This document shows positions 47,982 through 59,548 of a DNA stretch of 64,000 nucleotides, piece after piece; positions within the stretch are counted from its first letter, which is position 1; each line of letters opens with the position of its first letter. The stretch is from Pyrocephalus nanus (taxonomy: Eukaryota > Chordata > Aves > Passeriformes > Tyrannidae), in NCBI GenBank assembly GCA_038380795.1, contig CM076259.1, forward strand, positions 22,054,977 to 22,118,976, written 5' to 3'. Made by a program: the position numbers and the translations under genes. Under the pieces are notes generated by a model, which was not told the DNA's origin, did not search any database, and was given only the letters and a program-made list of their open reading frames with translations.

Positions 47982-50542
47982 GTTTAACCCTTTGTCGACC
48001 CAATTCTTCCATGCAGGGAAACACCAGACTCCTGGACCTAAAATGGGATTGTTATGTGGCCCAGGTGACCTGAATGGTCTCAAGCCAAAGTTTGCTGTTG
48101 TGACTAAATACCAGCAACAGTCCAAAGTTTTTATTGGAAACCCTAATGAGGGTGTGAGCAATGTGCACTTGTTTATGAGTGAGGGTCCCACACTGGCGCA
48201 GTTGCTGTTGAAAAAGAAAGATCAGCATGTTCCTTACAGGGGGTCAGGACTGCTGTGCTATCTCCTGTCCTGCCAGAAGCACCTGGTGAGAGCTGGGATG
48301 TTGCTGAACCCTGCCTCAGCTGTTCCCATTGTGGAGTAGGGAACTTTTGCCTCATGATGCTCAGAAAACACCTTCTCCTTTGACCAAAAAAGCCCTATGC
48401 TGCTGGGACTGTGGCAGCAGCAAGCCCCAGCCCCTGGTAGCTCATGGTTGTGCTGGGGACCACTGGGAGGTCACAGCATTGGTTGCTCCTCTCTGATTTG
48501 AGCCAGTGTCTCGTGTGAGAAAAATGTGGGTTTAGAGGGCATGAGGGGTAGAAAACCTCCATAGGCTTGTGCTGCTGCTATATATGTGTCTGCCTTGGGC
48601 CATAAATATTGCATGGTGTGTAGGCTGCTGATGTCATTGCCCCAGGGCTGTTGTACAGTAGCAAACTAAGGGTGAGGATACAGAAAGGGAGCAAAGAGAG
48701 AAAAGTTAAGGCAACTTTGTTGCTTCATTAAGATCTCTTCCAGGTTATAAATACTTGGAGCACTCATGTCAGGACCCCAGAGGAGTTCATTTATCTCCTG
48801 ATTAAAAAACGTGAAGAGTTTTTGTTTGTGGTGCTGGACTGTTTCTTAGTATGGAGGTCCAGCATCTTCAATCTGAGTGGGATTCTCCTGGGAAAGACTA
48901 CCCTCTTCCCTCAGAGTTGGAGTGGACCAGTGCATAAAGTCCTTTTGTGTAAACTCAGGCAGAGTCACTGTTCACCAGAACCAAACCTGCAAGCCTCTTC
49001 TTTGTGGAGACCAGCAGTTTCTCTGGCCCTTTTATCTCTCAGTCCTTTCTCTCTGGCCCAGGGGGATAACAGCTTCCCTAATCCCTCCATGAACCTCCTG
49101 AACATAAACACAATCTTCTGCTACAAAGAAGGTGTCAGTAACTTTGGGCTGCGGGCCACAAACTTCCTCTTCACAGCAGCTTTGGCTGCAGCACGTGAAT
49201 TTTTGATCACTTGTGCAGATTGCTGCGGGCTGCAAACATGGCAAGGGGTGGTTATAGCAGCACCACTGTGGGTGCATCCATGGCCTGTGACTAATAGAGA
49301 AGTGGTGCATCCAGTGCTGGCCTTGAAACGTGCCTTGTGTCTTGCACACTTCTTTCTAGACTGCCAAGAGAGGTCTGATCTGTAGGAAATGAATATAACA
49401 GCACTCTGGTGTCACCCGTTGGGATGCAGCAGGGAAGAATAAGGACATGTGGATAAAAATCAAGTGTGCAGGATTGCCTGTGATGGGTTTCAGCTTTATT
49501 TTGGATGTGCAATCCTGAATGCTTTCCCATGGAAGTCAGCAGGCCTGGTTGGAAATTTCATGTGCGCAACTCACTGCACAGCATGTCTGAACTTGCATAT
49601 TTTTCATCCCTTTTCTTGGACCCTGTAAGTCATCCAGGTACCCTTTTGAGCAGCCTTGTGAACTATGGGTAGGAAGCACTGACCGATGGACAGGCACTTG
49701 GGTGGGAAGCAGAAGACCAGTGTTTTCCTTCACTTGCCCAGTGTCCCCGAGCTGGGATCAGCTGGCTTGCCCTTAGATGTGTGGTGTGTTTGGCCCTGGT
49801 CTCTGGCTCCTTCTAGGCACAGTAACTGCCACCAGGTTTCCAGGTAAAGTGGGACTTAAATGCATGAGACCAATAGCTGTTGGGTATCGCTCACTGTCTT
49901 CGAGGACGCTCTTCAGCCTAGAGTTTTTGGCTTCATTTCACTTGCCCAGGTGGTTGCTTGTGTGTGGTGCAGGAAAGTGTCCGCTGAACCCACTCAGACT
50001 GCTGTACCCATACCTGCCCAGGTCTGCAATTCCTGTTCATTCTGAAGGCATGAATTGCTCCTTGTTTGTCCAGCCTGGCGGTGGGTCCTCCTGCAGTAGC
50101 TCAGCCCCTTGGCTTCACTAGTGCCTACTGATGGGCTCAGTTGGCCTGTGACTGCTGATCATGGGGTATTTGCAAATGGTGCCACATTGGCTCTGCTGCT
50201 TCTCCTTCTCTGTTTACTTAGTTCTTGGCAGCTGCACGTTTGAATGTTTGCTTGACAAACACTTTCCCTGCAGTCTGTGATTACAGAAAGTTTAGTCTGA
50301 CAAACACCACTGAATTATCCAGTTCTCTGTTGTCAATAATATCTTGGTTGCTGTCTCCCTTAACCAAAATATTTTGTGTGTGGTGCATATTCATATTTTT
50401 CCCCTTGTTGCAATCAGCCTGCCCCTCCCTGCTTGGTTCTGTTACTGAGGCAGTATCCTCAGGATGCTGACATCTGTATTTTACTAATCCAAAAATCCTG
50501 GGGCTACCAGGAAGCAGTACAGATAATAACACTACATACCTG
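47982..50542. other. intron-like non-coding DNA
   Basis: Frames of 115 codons (47992-48339) and 187 codons (48822-49385) look superficially protein-like but have no known domain or splice context. A fragment of the dispersed motif is listed separately. A faint MIR-like word pair near 49730-49760 was too weak to call. Confidence 0.55.
49521..49552 (+). repeat. fragment of the dispersed CCATTGAAGTCAATGG-type element
   Basis: TTTCCCATGGAAGTCAGCAGG followed by CCTGG keeps the CCCATTGAAGTCA core with one change. It is short and would not be called without the better copies elsewhere in the window. Confidence 0.25.
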
Positions 50543-50662
50543 TCTAGCACCTTTCATCTGAGAATCTGAAATTGTCTGACTCATGTTCATCTGGTTACTG
50601 CTTGTACCAGCTGGGCTCTGTTATTCCTGTTTTTGCAGCCTGGAAAGCTGAGACACAAGGTA
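50543..50662 (-). mobile_element. MIR-like (CORE-SINE) fragment, antisense
   Basis: CTAGCACCTTTCATCTGAGA corresponds to the reversed MIR/L2-type tail ('agcacctttcatctgaggatct'). After about 60 bases, TTATTCCTGTTTTTGCAG and GGAAAGCTGAGACACAAGG correspond to 'ttatccccattttacag' and 'ggaaactgaggcacagag'. Both the words and their spacing agree. Confidence 0.65.
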
Positions 50663-52079
50663 GGATATGTTTTGTCCGGTAGAGGAAGCAAATCCAGAAA
50701 TGTGGCATCATAACTTCCAAGACTATGAGTTTCTATCCCTCTGTGTCTTGCAGTACCTAATTTGCCTCCAAAAGGGAAAAGATCGGAGTGGGATGGTTGT
50801 TTTTGAGCAATGTTTTATTTGTAGTGATCCATGGCTTTCATGGCTCAGTAAATTCCACCCAAGAGCAAAAAGGCAATTGCAAGGTTTCTCCAAAGTCAGT
50901 TACCTTCCTTGACAGTGATCAGGGGTCCATAATGCAGTTCCCAGGACAAGCACTATCCAAATATTGCCTCTTGTTGTCAGTTTGGTGGTTTGGAGCGATG
51001 CTGAGGGACGAGTGTTCCTGGCTGGCCCGGAGAGGGTAAAGATCTTACTGTGTTTCAGGTTTGGTAACAAGACTGGTGAAAACATGTCTGCAGGTGGCTG
51101 GGTGGTCAGACTGGTCTGTTAATCTGTCCAGCTGCTGGCCTGTTTTGGATGAGATCCAAGACCAGGTAGGACACTGCTGCTTTTCTTACAGCCTCCAAAC
51201 ACAGCTGAGAACCTTCCAGGCAAACCTGGGCTGGTTTATGGGTTTGGGTGGAAACCACAAGCAAACCGCGTCAAATCACTGGATTCTACCCCAAACCAGG
51301 CAGAGTGCATAGGCTTCTGTTTCTTTTTGTATGGATATGACTGGGAGAGGTGGGAGAGTGAGGAAAACTGCGTGGATCCAGTGTTTATGTAAGGCCATGG
51401 GTGATCATTCCTAAAGCCTGCAAGTGCAATTCCCTTGGCTGGACCAGACTGGTGAGGCCAGAATAATAAATAATACCTGAGCTGACATCTCCTGGGAACT
51501 TGGGTTTGAGAGGGGGGATATTTTGCCTGAAACCCTTCCAGAAAGGGACAGTTGGGAGGGAATTAGTGTAAATGTGTGCCGTCAACATCTGTAATCTCAG
51601 CCGAGGTGATGGGGCACTTGGGCCAGGGTTTCCTGTGGTGTGGGGCCCTGGAGCATAGTGTGCATCAGAAATAAGAAACCCTAAGAAAGAAAGGGGGAGA
51701 ATTGCATGCCCCAAGGGGTAGAAGTGTATTTATTTTTCACGTGTTGCATCAGAACACACTCATTTTACCTGAGAGGGAGGACAAGCACATGCAAAAACAG
51801 TTCATCTTGCTAGGAAAGGGAGTGGGGAAGTGTGATGCCAAATAGCTTGGGTAATGTGGCTGTAGGGCTGTCTCTCCCCTCCACATCCACACAGGGCACA
51901 AGATCAGCACCCATACGTAGAGACCTTCCTTCAGGCATGTGCCAGGGCTTTGTATGTGCCACGCTGTCCCGTTGAAGCCAGGGCACCCCCGGTCCCCACT
52001 CTACCCCCCTTTCTCCCCTTCCCCCTTCTCCCATGTGCTTTGATTCCTTCTGCAAACAGTGTATGCCAAATCCAACTTC
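50663..52079. other. intron-like non-coding DNA
   Basis: No supportable feature. Frames are at most 109 codons and unrecognised. Confidence 0.65.
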
Positions 52080-52300
52080 ACAGCTGGCTCTGCTCCACGT
52101 GTTTGTTTTCTATGCCTGCGCGGCGCTCGCCAGCTCCGCTTGCGCCACGGCTCAGAGGTGGAGGCAGCGGGGGGAGAGCAGGGGTGGTAGGGAGGGAAAC
52201 AGGAGCAGGCTGCTGCTTGCCAAGCCCTTATTTGTTTAAAGCTTAAGCCTGTTTGAGAGAGCCTTTTTGGAGTGAGGGGTAAGTGGCAGGGGTGGGATGC
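52080..52300. promoter_or_regulatory. small CpG cluster with E-box and FOX-like site
   Basis: A pocket of CpGs at 52117-52152 (GCGCGGCGCTCGCC and following) lies between CACGTG (52096-52101) and TTTGTTTA (52231-52238). The latter is followed by AAGCTTAAGC. CpG retention over a short interval in an otherwise CpG-poor region suggests an unmethylated regulatory element or minor promoter. This is inference. Confidence 0.25.
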
Positions 52301-53530
52301 TGGGGAATGGAGAAAGTAAACTGTACGTCAAGGAAAGCAAACTTTACAGCTGGAATTGCTGCTGATGCTTGTTGTGTGAAAGGCCTGGGGAGGTGCCTTC
52401 GGCTCTGTGCTCCTGCTTTTAACGTGGGTACGAGTGCAAATAGGCAAGGGTGAAAAGTGGGGAGCCAGGGGCAGGTCTGTGCTGTGCCCAGTTGTCACGG
52501 GCGCTGCTGCTTGGCCAGCACTGGCCACGGCACTTGTCAGTGTGTCCTAATGTCTGGCTGAGGCATGGGCAGGTGAGTCTCCCTTCCCAGGCCCTGAGGC
52601 ATCAGTGTTTTGCCACCTTTTTGTTATGGAGCATCATCTTGTTGACAGGGAGAAACCATATGCTGGCCCTGCCCATCTGTCTCTGCAGGGTAACTTGAGG
52701 TCTTTGCTCCATCTCCTGCCATGTTTGGCTCACAGTCCTCAACACGACCATTATTTTTGGAGAGGTATATTTATTGTTGGGGTGACAAATGAGGCAAATC
52801 ACATGCAGACACAATCTTTAAAAAAGCCCAAACGATGCTACCCTGTCCATAGCTGGGACAGGGGAAATCTGTCACCCATCCCAAGACCCTAAGGTGAGTG
52901 CCTCCCCCATAATTTTTCGCCTCTGTGTGGTTTTGGAGCAGCGTGGCAGCTGCTGGTCATGGCACAAATGTGGGCTGTGACTCAGCCCATCTGGGTTCTG
53001 GCACTCGGTGCTGAGTACCCACACCCCACCTGGGTGTTTGGCACCAGACGGAGCATTTTCTGTGGGCAGTCATTTCTGTCCCTTTGTTTTGCTAGCCTTG
53101 AGCTTCCTCTTACGTTTTTTTGAGTAGTGACATGTCTTGCAGGGGAAACTTGTCCTATCAGAGAGTTCTAGAGGCTTTTGACCTGCTCCCGTAAACAAAA
53201 TTATTATTGTTAGTGAAAAGCAGTTAAGTGACAGCTATGGAGAGTAAAAATTTCCATTTATTCGCAAATTTATAAAAGAAATCTTCAAAGGACAAGAAAA
53301 ATGGGCTTGTGCTCTTTTGCATCCCAGCAACAAGTCATTGCTGAAAGGAGTGCAAACTAGAAGGCAGTTTCTCTTTATGGTGGTGATGGGGATGTCTCTA
53401 AAGCCAGCCATCTGGGGATTAAACTTTGTATTGACGTTACTGGCAAGTACTTTGTCCTGTCTCTTTTGTGTGCTCTTCTGGATTTTGATGTCAACGGTGT
53501 TAAACTAGCCTTGCACTTGTTAATGCAGTT
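52301..53530. other. intron-like non-coding DNA
   Basis: No supportable gene or repeat. The segment is AT-rich at 53200-53310. Confidence 0.65.
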
Positions 53531-53602
53531 TCTGGGCCTGCTCCCATTGAAGTCATGGCAAAGATCAGGCTGATTTTGGTGGTAGCAGAATCAAGTCCTC
53601 TG
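53531..53602 (+). repeat. best copy of the dispersed CCATTGAAGTCAATGG-type element
   Basis: TCTGGGCCTGCTCCCATTGA is followed by AGTCATGGCAAAGATCAGG and then GGTAGCAGAATCAAGTCC. This is the clearest copy of the core (CTCCCATTGAAGTCA-TGGCAAA) in the window. The family name is uncertain. It is most likely an old sauropsid interspersed repeat. Confidence 0.45.
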
Positions 53603-54814
53603 TTTTGATCGAGAGGATGCACTGTTTTAGCAGGTATTTCTGCTGTGCCACCGGCTTATATTTAAGATAAGCTCGGTCAGTTTTTTACTACAGCTGTTTT
53701 AAGCACCCCTGGTCTTCAAATACACACTGGAAGAAAGTTCAAAAGCTAGGAAAACTATCCAGGTCTTTGCTCTGCTTCAACAGGAAAATTTCCCCATAGC
53801 AGCTTCCTCCAAGGAAGGTTTAACAATGTTGCTGGCAGTTTCTATGAACTTTTCTGGTTTGTGGGGGAGGGGTTGTTGGTGTATTTGTTTCATTCTATTT
53901 TGTTTCTGGTTGGACATGGACAAGATTTTTCTATTGTTCCCAGACAAAGATGATTTTTCTTTTTTTTTTTTTTTTTTTAATTTGGTACTCAAAAGTAGGC
54001 TTATGCTTAAGGATATGAAGACATGGGCTGCTCTCAAAAAGCATCCATAGCTGCTGTCTCTCTGGCTTGTGATCTTCTCTGTGAGCAAGAGCATCCAGGT
54101 CTCAGTTCAGAGGTAGCCATAGCTGACAAACACACTGAAATGCTCCTTCCTCCCTGAGCACTCCCGCTGTGCTTCGTGCAGATGCTGACCGGTGTGCCTG
54201 GTATACCATTCCTCTGTGCTGTGGTTTATGTTATACAGAGAGGGGAGTGTTTCCACTGGTGGTTACCAGCATGAATGGGTGCTGTGATATTTATTGTCTG
54301 TCCTGTGCAAGCTTGACCCCATCATGTGACAAACAATAAAACAGGGATGGGTCTTTTCAGGGCAGCTCCATGTCACACCTTTGCCATGATTTGTGGTCCT
54401 TCTTCTTGTTCCTGACCATTGATCCAGCTACATGTAGGATGATTTTAGATAGCCTAGGATTTGGGGTTTATAGCATTGCTGCCACATCAGTGGCAAAATG
54501 GTTGTTCTGGTCAACATGTTGGTGTCCTGTGGTTGGGGAGTGAGAGTTGGCTGGGGGTGTGTGCCCCCCAAAAGCTGCTGGGGGAAGTGACACAGAGAAG
54601 AGCTGAGCAAAAACACCTTTGGAGGATAGCATCCTGCTTTCCCATGGAAAAATGCTGTTTTGCTGGGACCAGAGCACACTGTGGAAGCGCATCTGTTGAT
54701 TAAGCTTTTGTCTTGGAGCAGCATGGAGTATCTGGTGAAAGCAGGAGTGGTTTTCCTGCTATTGTAAGTAGGCCACATTTAAGCAAAGTGGAAAAGTGGC
54801 AGCTGGGAAAGAGG
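53603..54814. other. intron-like non-coding DNA
   Basis: A T run with one C interruption lies at 53954-53978. No RNA gene, repeat body or coding exon is recognised. Confidence 0.6.
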
Positions 54815-54885
54815 TGATAATCTCAGGTGACAGCCCATGCTTGGAGGAAGGCAGGGCAAGGACTTGAACCTGGATGCACACATGG
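54815..54885 (-). mobile_element. MIR-like fragment with intact pol III B box, antisense
   Basis: On the minus strand 54870-54860 reads GGTTCAAGTCC, an exact B-box match. It is followed by TTGCCCTGCC and, further on, GGGCTGTCACCTGAGA. MIR has 'ggttcaaatcccggctctgccac...gctgtgtgaccttggg' in the same order. The A box is not recognisable. Confidence 0.5.
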
Positions 54886-56599
54886 TAGGTGAGCTGTGAA
54901 GTTGCCTGCTCCTTGCCTGACCAAGCTCTGAAGCAATGGGGACAAATGTAACATAAAGAAATTGGCCAAAATCCCAACTTCCCCATTTCTTTGTCTTTCC
55001 TGACCCTCTCATCTCAATTTATTTTCCTGCCTTTTCCTTTCTGCCACCTTTATTCCCCACTTACCTTTAGTATCTCAGAGGGCTTTTGCCCAGCATCACT
55101 CTCCCTGCATCTGCTGGGGCTGCCTTCCCTCTGACCTCTCCCTGACCCAGGAGGCAATTAGAGCCTCAACATCAGACTTCAAGGTTTGGGGTTTTTTTTT
55201 TTGTTGTTTGAAAAGGATGAGAAGGGAAAAACAAAAGCAGTGCCCTGAGTAATGTAAACTAGCCACAGACACATCTGTGCCTGTTTGATGACAGCTCCTG
55301 GTGGTAACTGCCTGTCCCTCCCAGCGCTCTCCTCCACTGCAGTTGCTGACAGGGAGGGGAACAACCTGACGCCCAGCTCCTGTTGATGTGGGATTTGGCA
55401 TAGTGGAGCCCAGACTAGACACAGCTGCGTGGCCTGGTGCTCTCCACTCGTCCTGTGTGTCCCGCAGCATTCGGCCCCAGCAGAGCCATCCCCTGGGCTT
55501 TCCCTGTCCAGGTGCACACTCTTCCTCATTCCTAGGTCTTTGTTATGCGCTTTGCCTCTCGGCCCAAACAGGAAAAGGTTGTATATAGATAAATTTTATT
55601 GCTGCTTGTATCAAGTGACCCGTGTTACCCAATGGTGTGAAGTCTGTAGGACATGGGATGGTTCTTACTCCGTGAACTTACTCTTACTGCTTGCAGCTCT
55701 GGCTGAATTGACGCTGATCTCTGGCTTTGCTTGTGATGGGAATGATAAAGTGGGTATTGTTTTCATATGGCAAGAGAGAGGATGCTTCAGGCAAGTAATA
55801 CTGTACAGTAAATCCCTTGCTTCTAAGACTGAAGGCCTGTTTTCACATCATACTTGTGTCAGTGGGGAACCCCTTTCCTGCTGCCTTCTCTGAAGTGTTT
55901 CTCACGGTGAAGATCCAACGTTGTCCCATTGCAAAGCCTCAGATAAGTGAGACTTTGTTGCTGCACCATGAGCTGAGTTTGTAGCAGGTATGAGCAAACT
56001 GAAAACACTCCAGAGTACGTAGTTTGTCATAAGTATGTGACTACACTGATGTGGTTCTCGAGGGGATCCTGACCCTTTTTGTCTGACACCAACCTTGGCA
56101 AGAGAGTAGGTTGAGCTGCACCCCTGTGGGGTCAGGGTCACACAGGACCTTGATACTAGTGATTCTGCTAGTTCTATGACATTTGATGATCAAGACCATG
56201 AATACACAGCCTGCACCCCTTGGTAAGTGCTGCAGGTGTACACCCTCTTTGGGATTCCTTAGCTCTTTAAATCAGGACCTTAGCTGGGAGGCTGGAGAGC
56301 CCACAGGTGGATCAAGGATCAGAAGGATGGGGAGTGCAGAGAAAAAGTAGGTCTAAAACTATGGCAACTCTCTCAGGTTGGGAGTTAAGTTGAACTGAAA
56401 GGTTTTGACCAGAGAGGCATCCTGTCCCAGCCACGGGGGCAGCCCCGGCGACTGCTGTGGGGCCGCTTTCTCCCCTCGTGTGCTTGGGAGAAGGAGACGG
56501 AGAGCAGCCAGCAGTTCTGAGCTTGTTGCAGCAACAACATCTGTTTCCTAGGTGCACTTTGTTTCTGAAGAGGCTGTGCAGCACGCTCCATCTGCGCCC
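54886..56599. other. intron-like non-coding DNA
   Basis: A T run lies at 55191-55202. The 154-codon plus-strand frame at 55429-55893 has no recognisable domain. The right end (from about 56430) becomes GC-richer toward the CpG pocket. Confidence 0.6.
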
Positions 56600-56638
56600 T
56601 TCTCTTTTTTTTCTTTTTTTTCTCTTTTTTTTTTTTTT
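56600..56638 (+). repeat. polypyrimidine tract (T-rich)
   Basis: Almost pure T with a few C over 39 bases. It forms the left border of a CpG-rich pocket whose right border is a purine tract. Confidence 0.95.
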
Positions 56639-56959
56639 GCTTGTGCCGCGTTCAGCAGACAAGGACGGAGGCTCTTAGGAGAGGCAAGCGCTTCCCGGGA
56701 GGACCCTGCGCCAGCCTCTGTGCCAGCGCTGGCTGCCGGGCTCTTTGCACCCGAAGCAGTATTGTCAGCATCTTGACAGCTGGCCGGCTGCATGCTTATT
56801 AGTTACTACTTTCCTCTTGCCCTCCACCTCTCCTTCGCCTCCCTAACCACCTCCACCCTCTCCCTTCCCCCTTCCCGCTCCTGCCCCATCGGCTGGCCAG
56901 CCCTTCGGGGAGCCCCTCAACCTCTCCAGATTAGAGCTCTCCAGGGACTTGGTCGTTTT
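56639..56959. promoter_or_regulatory. CpG-rich pocket, possible alternative promoter
   Basis: At least nine CpG sites fall in about the first 120 bases (GTGCCGCGTTC, AGGCAAGCGCTTCCCGGG, TGCCAGCGCTGGC and others). C-rich sequence with further CpGs follows to 56920. TATA is not evident. Position, CpG retention and flanking polypyrimidine and polypurine tracts are compatible with a secondary promoter or strong enhancer of the gene that starts at 33 kb. This is inference. Confidence 0.35.
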
Positions 56960-57082
56960 GAAAGGAAGAAAAAAAAAAAAAAGAAAAAAAAAAAGGGAGG
57001 GGGAGAAGGAGGGGAGGAAAAAAATTTATTAAAAAAAAAAAAAAAAGAGAGAGAGAGAGAAAAGAAAGAGGGGGAACAGAAG
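56960..57082 (+). repeat. polypurine tract (A-rich with GA repeat)
   Basis: A runs, GGGAGG patches and a (GA)n stretch (57047-57060) make a nearly uninterrupted purine strand over about 120 bases, apart from one ATTTATT. The Lys/Glu-rich frame over it is an artefact. Confidence 0.95.
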
Positions 57083-57650
57083 AATGAAAACAGACCCAAG
57101 GGGCAATAGTCCCTCGAGCCATTTCACTGCATTACAATGAATATGGACTCTATTAAGCTCCGTTCTGCCTGTTAGTGTTTCCCAGGGCAACACAGCTCCC
57201 ATATGGCAAGCATGCAGCAGATTAGGGTAGGCCTCCGGGCTTCATTGAGGGCCCGAGGCTTGACTGACAGTTGAACCCCATCCTTCCCCCCCCCTCCTCA
57301 CACTTGACACTGCCTGTGTTTATCTAAAGCAAAAAGGGCTGGGGTGGGAGAAGGGGGCATTTGGGGGGTTATTGTCCCGGGCAATGGGAGAGGGCAGGAA
57401 GAGGGATGGGGGGGTGATGAGGGAGGGAGGTGGGATGGAGGAGAAAGGGGGTGGGGGGGTGCAGCCCCTCATACATATTCAGGAGGGGTCTTGAATGGGC
57501 AGAGGAGAAATAAAGCAGATGGAATTCATGTTAAAGAACAGCCACAATCGCCCTCCAAAAACAAGGAGAGAAAAGCGGGCAGCCTTAAAGGAGCGTAGGG
57601 AGCAGCGTTTATCCAATTAGCAGGGTTGTCAAATTGAATTTACTCAGAAT
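57083..57650. promoter_or_regulatory. possible conserved element with SOX/homeodomain/MEIS-like sites and a G-rich core
   Basis: The left part has ATTACAATGAAT (SOX-like ACAAT, about 57131) and TGACTGACAG (57261-57270, MEIS/TGIF-like). The centre (57355-57460) holds many runs of three to seven G. The right part has ATCCAATTAGC (from 57611) and TTGTCAAATTG (from 57626). There is no repeat match and no credible open frame. Together with the adjacent CpG pocket this is the best candidate regulatory hub in the right half of the window. Confidence 0.35.
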
Positions 57651-59400
57651 GGAGGGGGAAGCTGGGGGGGAGAAGGAGGGAAATTAAGTGTCTAGGGCAT
57701 GGGGGGAGCATGATATTGAAGAAAGGACGTGGGTTTTCTTTCTTTCTTATGCTTTAGCCTTGTCTTTTCAAGGACTGGAGCTGTTTTCAGGGCACGCCAA
57801 GGGGCAGCAAAAGCCAGCATGCATAGTCTGTTTTAGCACAGGGCTCCTCTCCTGGTAAGCTGTGGAAAAAGGGAGGCGTATCCTGCGGGGCAAGGCCATC
57901 CCTGCATCCCTGGCCTGCCTGTATTAGGGCTGTCCCAGGCTGGTGGGTCCAGCCACCCTGGGACCACCATGCTGCAGGCAGCGCCCAAGGCAAGCCCCAT
58001 TCGTTGCGGTGTCACCACCGAGGTGACACTGTGGAGCCTGTAGTCCGTATGAGGGTGGGATTTCGTCCTTCAAGCAGCCTCACGCTTGCTGGCTGACGAA
58101 ATGCCAACGTGAGGGGGTTCGGTGGGGCTCAGTGAAGTCAGCCTGATCAGTGCCAGCTGGAAAGTGGCACTCAGTTCAGAGGAACCGTCGGATGGAGAGG
58201 TGCCAGAAACTGCAGGCATTGGTTCTTCAGGGATATGAGCAAAACTCAGACAGGCGATGAGAAGGCTTTGCATCCTGTTGCTAATTCAAAGCCAGCATGC
58301 CCAGTCCTCTCCCTGGTGATGCTGCAGGCTGTTGTAGAAAGGAACTGTTCAGGAAAGTAGCTTTATCTTGAGGAAGACGAAAAAAAGTCACAAAGATTGT
58401 TGCATGGTCAGTTTAATTTGGTTTGTTGCTGGTTCAGTTAGCATGAGCAGTTCTGTTCAAGGAAAAAGAGCTGTTCCACCTGGAAGTTTTGTTTATTTTT
58501 TAGAGAGGTGTCTATTGCTGCTGAATTCCTCAGAACTTGCTCAAATTAAAACTGTGGCTCTGCTTTAGGGTCACTCAGTGTTCAAGTGGGATTTGCAGGT
58601 CTAAGGAAAACTCACTGATTTGCATGGTGGTTGTGCCATGCCAGGTTTTATTGTGGATATTTTCCATCTCCTGACTATAAGCATGAATTTATCCCAGGCC
58701 TTCTCTGTTGTGGCTTCTTGATGGCCTCTGAGCTCACAAGCATCCAGTAAGAGAGGCCTTTTTTTGCCTAATCACATTAAAAGAGAGAGGAGGGGAACTC
58801 CTCATAGTTAGTCAAGGGCTGTGTTAAGAAAGCTAATACACTCTCAGTGCTAGAGGGAAAAATAGGCAAGCTTTTATCCCTGTTTGCACATACTCTGTGC
58901 TACCTCCTTGACTTCAAACATGGTGGTGTAACATTGAATTCTGCCTCTCTGCCCATTCCTGATACCAAGCACTTTCTATTGAGGATCCTGCCTCTCCATA
59001 TGGCATCTGCACCCTCATCCCCATTGGGTGCCCATGCTGTTACATGGAAGGGGGAGCATCTTTCCTGCTGCCAGCTTGTCCTTTTCCAAACCCTTTCAGG
59101 CATAATGAGTACAACTTAACAGCGTGAACGTAATACTTTGAAATGGGGATAGAGGGTGGGGAGAAGTTAATTTTGTCCTGCGGGATGCTACTGTCCGGTG
59201 GGTTTGGGAAAAGCAGTCAGGGGTGCCCAGATTGCTGTCCATGCCCAGGAATCATGCAGAAACTTTGCAGCTGACCTGCTCAGGTATGTCACCTGGACAG
59301 TATTTTTTTAAACTAGAGGATTACACAGTTCTATAGTATCATTTTTCAGATGGGATGCAAAAGATATGGGATCCAAGAGTAACTTGCCTGATGGGATGGA
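57651..59400. other. intron-like non-coding DNA
   Basis: No supportable gene or repeat was seen. Frames are at most 90 codons and not recognised. Confidence 0.65.
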
Positions 59401-59548
59401 GGTACCAGTCAGAGAGCTTTTGATTTAGAGCGTGGTGCCAATAACACCAAGGTTGAAGGTTTGATCCCCATATGGGCCATTCACTTAAGAGCTGAACTTG
59501 ATGAGCTTTGTGGGTCCCTTCCAACTCAGAATATTCTGTGAATCTGAT
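59401..59548 (+). mobile_element. TguSINE1-type SINE (tRNA-Ile head, CR1 tail)
   Basis: The head copies tRNA-Ile: TTTAGAGCGTGGTG, then an anticodon arm with a perfect 5-bp stem (59433-59437 with 59445-59449) and loop CCAATAA that keeps anticodon AAT. The pol III B box follows (GGTTTGATCCCC, 59458-59469) and the 3' end TATGGGCCA. The tail TTCACTTAAGAGCTGAACTTG ends GTCCCTTCCAACTCAGAATA and TTCTGTGAATCTG, the CR1 3' end recognised by CR1 reverse transcriptase. This head-tail combination is the SINE family described from zebra finch. The A-box region (59404-59420) is eroded, so the copy is old and not expected to be transcribed. Confidence 0.85.

Noticed and set aside
47992..48339. 115-codon plus-strand frame that looked like a processed pseudogene
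   Set aside because: I could match it to no gene, and there is no poly(A) remnant or target-site duplication.
48822..49385. 187-codon plus-strand open frame
   Set aside because: Protein-like in places but with no domain, no exon boundaries and no neighbouring gene evidence.
49690..49765. Possible eighth MIR fragment (CACTTGCCCAGTGTCCCCGAG)
   Set aside because: One matching word without the adjacent MIR words in order.
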